The notes under the pieces: generated by a model | Told to the model about the DNA's origin: nothing | The model's input: the letters and a program-made list of their open reading frames with translations, nothing else | Databases searched by the model: none | In this document: piece after piece, positions 60,391 through 64,000 of the stretch | Layout of the letters: every line of letters begins with the position of its first letter | Position numbering within the stretch: position 1 is the stretch's first letter | Program-made: the position numbers and the translations under genes | Origin: Nonomuraea coxensis DSM 45129 | GTDB taxonomy: Bacteria; Actinomycetota; Actinomycetes; Streptosporangiales; Streptosporangiaceae | DNA length: 64,000 bases | Direction: 5' to 3' | Assembly (NCBI RefSeq): GCF_019397265.1 | Contig: NZ_CP068985.1 | Span: 7,165,001 to 7,229,000, forward strand

Positions 60391-61925
60391 ACGAAGACGA
60401 CGTCGGAGTACGCCGGGTTGTCCACGTAGCCCTGGATGCTGCCGAGGTAGGCCCGCTGGTAGTTGGTCACCCACGGCAGCGCCACGGCCGCCCGCTGGTC
60501 CAGCACGCGGCGGGTGGCCTGCTCGTACGCCCGCTGGGCCGCGGGCCGGTCGGTCACGGTCAGCTCGGCCACGGTGTCGAGCAGCGCGTCCAGTTCGGCG
60601 TCCTTGAGGTAGGCCAGGTTGAACACCGGCGGCTCGCCGCTGTGGAAGACGTTGCCGAAGTAGGAGTAGCCGTCGGCGTAGTCGGGCCACCAGTACATGA
60701 CGAAGATGTCCTGGCCGCGCCGCTTGCCCAGCTCCCACTGGTCGTTCCAGGGCATGGCGCGGGCCTGGACGGTGACGTTGAGCGGCTTCAGCGTGGCTTC
60801 CAGGTGGGTGGCGAGCAGCGCCCAGTCCCTGTCGCCCTCCCCGTACGTCAGCCGCAGCCGCAGCGGCCGGCCGCCGGGCCCGTAGCCGGCCAGGCGCAGC
60901 AGCCGTTCGGCGGCGGCGAGGTCCTGCTCGGGCTCCCGGTTGGGCACGTGGCCCATCAGCCCTTCGGGGATGACGCCGCTGGTGGGCGAGCCGGCGCCGT
61001 TGAGGTCCTCGATGAGGCCGCGGTAGTCGATGGCCTTCTGGACGGCGCGGCGCACCCGTACGTCCTTCAGCGGCCCGTCCGCGGTGTTGAACAGCAGCAT
61101 CGCGGTCTGGAACGACGGCCGTTCGGAGGTGCGCACGCCGGGCGTGGCCGACGCCTTGGAGAACAGGCGGGGGTTGAGCCGCTCGACGAAGTCGACCTCG
61201 CCGCGCAGGAGGAGCTGCCAGGCGCGGTCGGCGTCGGGCACGACCCGGTACTTCACGACGTTGTAGTGGGGTTTGTCCCACCCGCCCCAGTACTGGTCGT
61301 ACGCCTTGAGCGTGAGCTCCTCCTCGCGGTCCTTCTGCCAGCGCGCCACCGTGTACGGCCCGGTGCCGGCGTCCCTGCCCTGGCGGAACCAGGCGGTGAG
61401 GTCGGCGGCGGCCTTGGTGTCGTAGATGTAGGCGGCGTACCCGGCGGAGGCGACCAGGTCCAGCGGCACCGGGTACTTCAGCGTGAACGTCACCGTGGAC
61501 GGCCCCTCGGCCCGGATCGAGGAGACGGCGTCCCAGATGTAGGAGGCGCCGGTCTTGGTGGCCATCGTGCGCTCGATGGACGCCTTGACCGCCTCGGCGT
61601 CGAGCGGGCGGCCGGTGTGGAAGGTCACGCCGGTGCGCAGGTTGAACGTCCAGGTGCGGCCGTCGGCCGAGGCGCGCCAGGAGGTGGCGAGGCGCGGGGT
61701 GGACTTCTTCGTCACGGGGTTCCAGAAGGTGAGCGTCTCGTAGACGTTCTGGAAGGCGACGAGTTCGTTGGAATAGGACTTTCCCGGGTCCCATTCGGTG
61801 ATGACGTCCAGATTCTTCACGTGGACGAACGCCGCCTCGCCCGCGGGGGCGCGGGCCGGCTCGGCAGGCGAGGAGCAGGCCGCGAGGAGCGCCAGCGCGG
61901 CGGCCGCGGCGAGACGACGGCGCAA
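60366..61925 (-). CDS. Peptide/nickel ABC importer substrate-binding lipoprotein (SBP_bac_5)
   Basis: Extracytoplasmic binding protein of 519 aa. The signal peptide ends in the lipobox LLAAC. The family-5 pattern is clear: YETLTFWNPVTKKSTPRLAT, then SWRASADGRTWTFNLRTGVT and FHTGRPLDAEAVKASIER, with TGPYTVARW and PLKDVRVRRAVQKAIDYRGL. No permease or ATPase gene is adjacent, so it is an orphan. ATG 61925. Confidence 0.88.
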   Translation of the reverse strand: MRRRLAAAAALALLAACSSPAEPARAPAGEAAFVHVKNLDVITEWDPGKSYSNELVAFQNVYETLTFWNPVTKKSTPRLATSWRASADGRTWTFNLRTGVTFHTGRPLDAEAVKASIERTMATKTGASYIWDAVSSIRAEGPSTVTFTLKYPVPLDLVASAGYAAYIYDTKAAADLTAWFRQGRDAGTGPYTVARWQKDREEELTLKAYDQYWGGWDKPHYNVVKYRVVPDADRAWQLLLRGEVDFVERLNPRLFSKASATPGVRTSERPSFQTAMLLFNTADGPLKDVRVRRAVQKAIDYRGLIEDLNGAGSPTSGVIPEGLMGHVPNREPEQDLAAAERLLRLAGYGPGGRPLRLRLTYGEGDRDWALLATHLEATLKPLNVTVQARAMPWNDQWELGKRRGQDIFVMYWWPDYADGYSYFGNVFHSGEPPVFNLAYLKDAELDALLDTVAELTVTDRPAAQRAYEQATRRVLDQRAAVALPWVTNYQRAYLGSIQGYVDNPAYSDVVFVYDLRPSA

Positions 61926-62098
61926 CGCATCTCCCTCTGTCAGCGACGTACTCGGGAAACCTACTCCAAGATCATGATGACCGGCGACACGTGCCCAAAA
62001 GTCCCGAAAAATTGGGCAATTGAGTGATCGCGTTGCTATTCTCAGGGCCTGTCCCGTCCAGGGTTGCCGACAGGGGACCAGGACCGGAGTGAGGTGCC

Positions 62099-63979
62099 AT
62101 GGGTCGTAGCCGAACGATCCGGATGAAGATCATCGGACTACTGCTGGTGCCACTGGCCTCCATGGTGGTGTTGTGGGGAGTCATCACCGCCGTCACGGCG
62201 ACCGAGAGTTTGGAGCTGCGCCAATACAAAACGGTCTGGACGAACCTGCGCCTTCCCGCGTACAAACTGATCAGCGAGATTCAGCGTGAGCGTCTGGTCT
62301 CGGCCAAGCTCCTGCGTCGCACGGCCGGCCCGGCCGCCGTGGCCGCACAGCGCAACCGCACCGACGCGGCAAGGAACACGTTCCGGCAGCTCTCCAGCAC
62401 AACCAAGAACCGATCGGAAGAGATCCGCACACAGGTGAACGCGGTGGACACGCAGCTCGACAGGCTCGACGCGATCCGGGGAGAGATCGACGCGGGCCTG
62501 TCCGACCGTATGCACACCGTGGAGTCGTACAACGCGATCATCGACACGATCTTCAGCCTGCACCGGCACGTCGCCCTCATCGACGACATCCCCATCTACG
62601 AGCAGTCGCGCGTGATCATCGACCTCGGCTTCGCCAAGGAGCTGCTGACCAGGGAGCAGGCCATCGCCCTCGGGCCGGTCACCGAGACCGAGCGGAGGCT
62701 GTTCACCCAGATCGTCGGCAACCGGCGCTTCCTCGTCGACCAGTCGCTGAGCGAGCTCGACCGGCCGCTGCGCGACGCCGACGTCTCCCTCATCTCCTCC
62801 CCCGCCTACCAGCGGATGCGGATCATGGAGGACCAGATCATCGCTGGCCGCGTGCCCAAGAGCTGGCTCGGCACGACCGAGGCGCTGGCGAAGGCGTTCC
62901 AGGAGTCGCTCATACGGGCCAGCGACACGCTGAACGCCCGCGCCGAGCCGGTCGCCGACGAAGTGCTGCGGCGGGCGTTCATGCTGGCCGGCCTCTGCCT
63001 GGCGCTGGTGGTCGTGTCGATCTGGTTCTCGCTGCGGATGGGCAACCGGCTGTCGAAGGAGCTGGGCGCGCTCCGGCTGGCCGCGCTGGAGGTGGCCCAG
63101 GAGCGGCTGCCCCAGGTGGTGGCCAAGCTGAGCAAGGGCGAGACGGTCGAGCTGCCCGAGCTGTCGGTGCCCAGCACCACCACCGAGATCGACGACGTCG
63201 GCCAGGCGTTCTCCACCGTCCAGCAGACCGCCGTCGAGGCCGCGGTCGGCCAGGCGCAACTCAGGGAGGGCGTCCGGCACGTCTTCCGCAACCTGGCCCG
63301 GCGCAGCCAGGCGCTCCTGCACCGCCAGCGCATCCAGCTCCAGGAGATGCAGCACCGGGCGACCGAGCCCGACGCCCTGGAGGACCTGTTCAAGCTCGAC
63401 CACCTCACCACCCGCATGCGCCGCCACGCGGAGGGCCTGATCATCCTGTCCGGCGCCACCCCGGGCCGCGGCTGGAGCAGGCCGGTGCCGCTGCTCGACG
63501 TGGCCCGCGGCGCGGCGGCCGAGGTGGAGGACTACCAGCGGGTCACCGTCGAGCCGATGCCGGCCGAGCGGCTGGCCGGGCCGGTGGTCGGCGACGTGAT
63601 CCACCTGGTCGCCGAGCTCATCGAGAACGCGACCGTCTACTCACCCGACAACACGCCGGTCATCGTGCGCGGGGAGAAGGCCGCCCGCGGCTTCGCCTTC
63701 GAGGTCGAGGACCGCGGGTTCGGGATGAGCCCCGAGGAGCTGGCCGAGTACAACGAGCGGCTGGCCAGCCCGCCCGAGTTCGATCTGGCCGACAGCGACC
63801 GGCTCGGCCTGTTCGTCGTCTCGCGCCTGGCCGCCAGGCATGACATCCGCGTGACGTTGCGCGGTTCACCATATGGAGGGACCACCGCGATCGTGTTGAT
63901 CCCGGAAGAGCACGTGGCAGAGCCCGAGGCTCCCGCCGAGGAGCCCAAGCGCCCCATGCGGGTGGTGCGCGGTGAGTGA
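62099..63979 (+). CDS. cvnA: Conservon sensor CvnA-like: nitrate-sensing domain and histidine-kinase-like ATPase
   Basis: Membrane protein of 626 aa. A transmembrane helix (IIGLLLVPLASMVVLWGVIT) precedes a long NIT-type sensor region to about residue 300 (YKLISEIQRERLVSAKLLRR), a second helix (FMLAGLCLALVVVSIWFSL), a short HAMP-like part, and a HATPase_c domain (LFKLDHLTTRMRRHAEGLII; VAELIENATVYSP = N box; EVEDRGFGMSPEEL = G1; GLFVVSRLAARH). The usual phospho-accepting His box is atypical, as in Cvn proteins. It overlaps the next gene by 8 bp. Confidence 0.87.
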   Translation: MGRSRTIRMKIIGLLLVPLASMVVLWGVITAVTATESLELRQYKTVWTNLRLPAYKLISEIQRERLVSAKLLRRTAGPAAVAAQRNRTDAARNTFRQLSSTTKNRSEEIRTQVNAVDTQLDRLDAIRGEIDAGLSDRMHTVESYNAIIDTIFSLHRHVALIDDIPIYEQSRVIIDLGFAKELLTREQAIALGPVTETERRLFTQIVGNRRFLVDQSLSELDRPLRDADVSLISSPAYQRMRIMEDQIIAGRVPKSWLGTTEALAKAFQESLIRASDTLNARAEPVADEVLRRAFMLAGLCLALVVVSIWFSLRMGNRLSKELGALRLAALEVAQERLPQVVAKLSKGETVELPELSVPSTTTEIDDVGQAFSTVQQTAVEAAVGQAQLREGVRHVFRNLARRSQALLHRQRIQLQEMQHRATEPDALEDLFKLDHLTTRMRRHAEGLIILSGATPGRGWSRPVPLLDVARGAAAEVEDYQRVTVEPMPAERLAGPVVGDVIHLVAELIENATVYSPDNTPVIVRGEKAARGFAFEVEDRGFGMSPEELAEYNERLASPPEFDLADSDRLGLFVVSRLAARHDIRVTLRGSPYGGTTAIVLIPEEHVAEPEAPAEEPKRPMRVVRGE

Positions 63980-64000
63980 CGAGCGCTGGCTGGACGAGGA
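63972..64000 (+). CDS. Start of the next conservon gene (probable roadblock/LC7 protein CvnB), cut by the window end
   Basis: GTG 63972 opens a frame reading SDERWLDE to the edge, overlapping the stop of cvnA. In conservons the gene after cvnA encodes a roadblock/LC7 protein. The assignment rests on the order of genes only. Confidence 0.5.

Noticed and set aside
1..64000. Large secondary-metabolite cluster
   Set aside because: No polyketide or peptide synthetase, terpene cyclase or RiPP core is visible; rox and the exporter alone do not make a cluster.

Overview
The DNA is very GC-rich, genes are tightly packed with many 4-base start/stop overlaps (ATGA or GTGA), GTG starts are common, and the window holds a pSAM2-like actinomycete integrative element (AICE), an actinobacterial-type ino1, a cobD and a conservon-type (Cvn) signalling module. 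I infer a filamentous actinomycete, probably Streptosporangiales (Nonomuraea-like). The genus is inference.

Layout, left half. 0-5.6 kb: a CBM6-coding fragment that leaves the left edge on the minus strand and abuts a FadR/GntR regulator, then a secreted esterase and a GH95 alpha-L-fucosidase, both lectin-tailed, behind a LacI-type operator. 5.7-10.3 kb: a TetR-controlled two-gene ABC exporter with two palindromes bracketing its promoter, then a rifampicin monooxygenase (rox) preceded by a near-match to the rifamycin-associated element. 10.4-14.8 kb: one 1472-residue trypsin-like protease / STAND NTPase / beta-propeller membrane protein. 15-22 kb: LysR regulator and a five-gene overlapping operon (polar amino-acid ABC importer, N-acyl-D-amino-acid deacylase, SxxK serine hydrolase) divergent from a lysA-type decarboxylase. 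22.2-32.4 kb: an integrase relic, then a nine-gene 5-oxoprolinase operon (ribose-type ABC importer, PxpA, biotin carrier, biotin carboxylase, PxpB, PxpC, RidA) divergent from a PucR regulator.

Right half. 32.9-37.8 kb: a three-gene cell-surface cluster (beta-helix membrane protein, His-rich lipoprotein, polytopic protein) plus TetR; no named system fits it. 38.9-41.3 kb: remains of two different integrases fused together. 41.31-55.16 kb: a complete AICE in a tRNA-Arg(TCT) gene, bounded by 48-bp perfect direct repeats. It carries int, xis, repSA, traSA, pra, korSA and a pif-like Nudix gene, with a type IIG restriction-modification gene and a DCL-family gene as left-end cargo. 55.3-64 kb is chromosomal: aminoglycoside phosphotransferase-like protein, cobD, a small membrane protein, xth, ino1 with a permuted NlpC/P60-type hydrolase, an orphan peptide-binding lipoprotein, and the start of a cvnA-cvnB signalling operon.

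The tRNA-Arg site seems to have captured related elements repeatedly: an intact AICE, a pseudogenised sibling integrase immediately outside it, and an isolated copy of the same att-flanking sequence 8.7 kb further left. The candidates most worth following up are the protease-STAND-propeller protein, the 32.9-37.2 kb surface cluster, the PxpABC-AccBC operon with its GTTCCGG/CCGGAAC inverted repeat, and the AICE with its restriction cargo.
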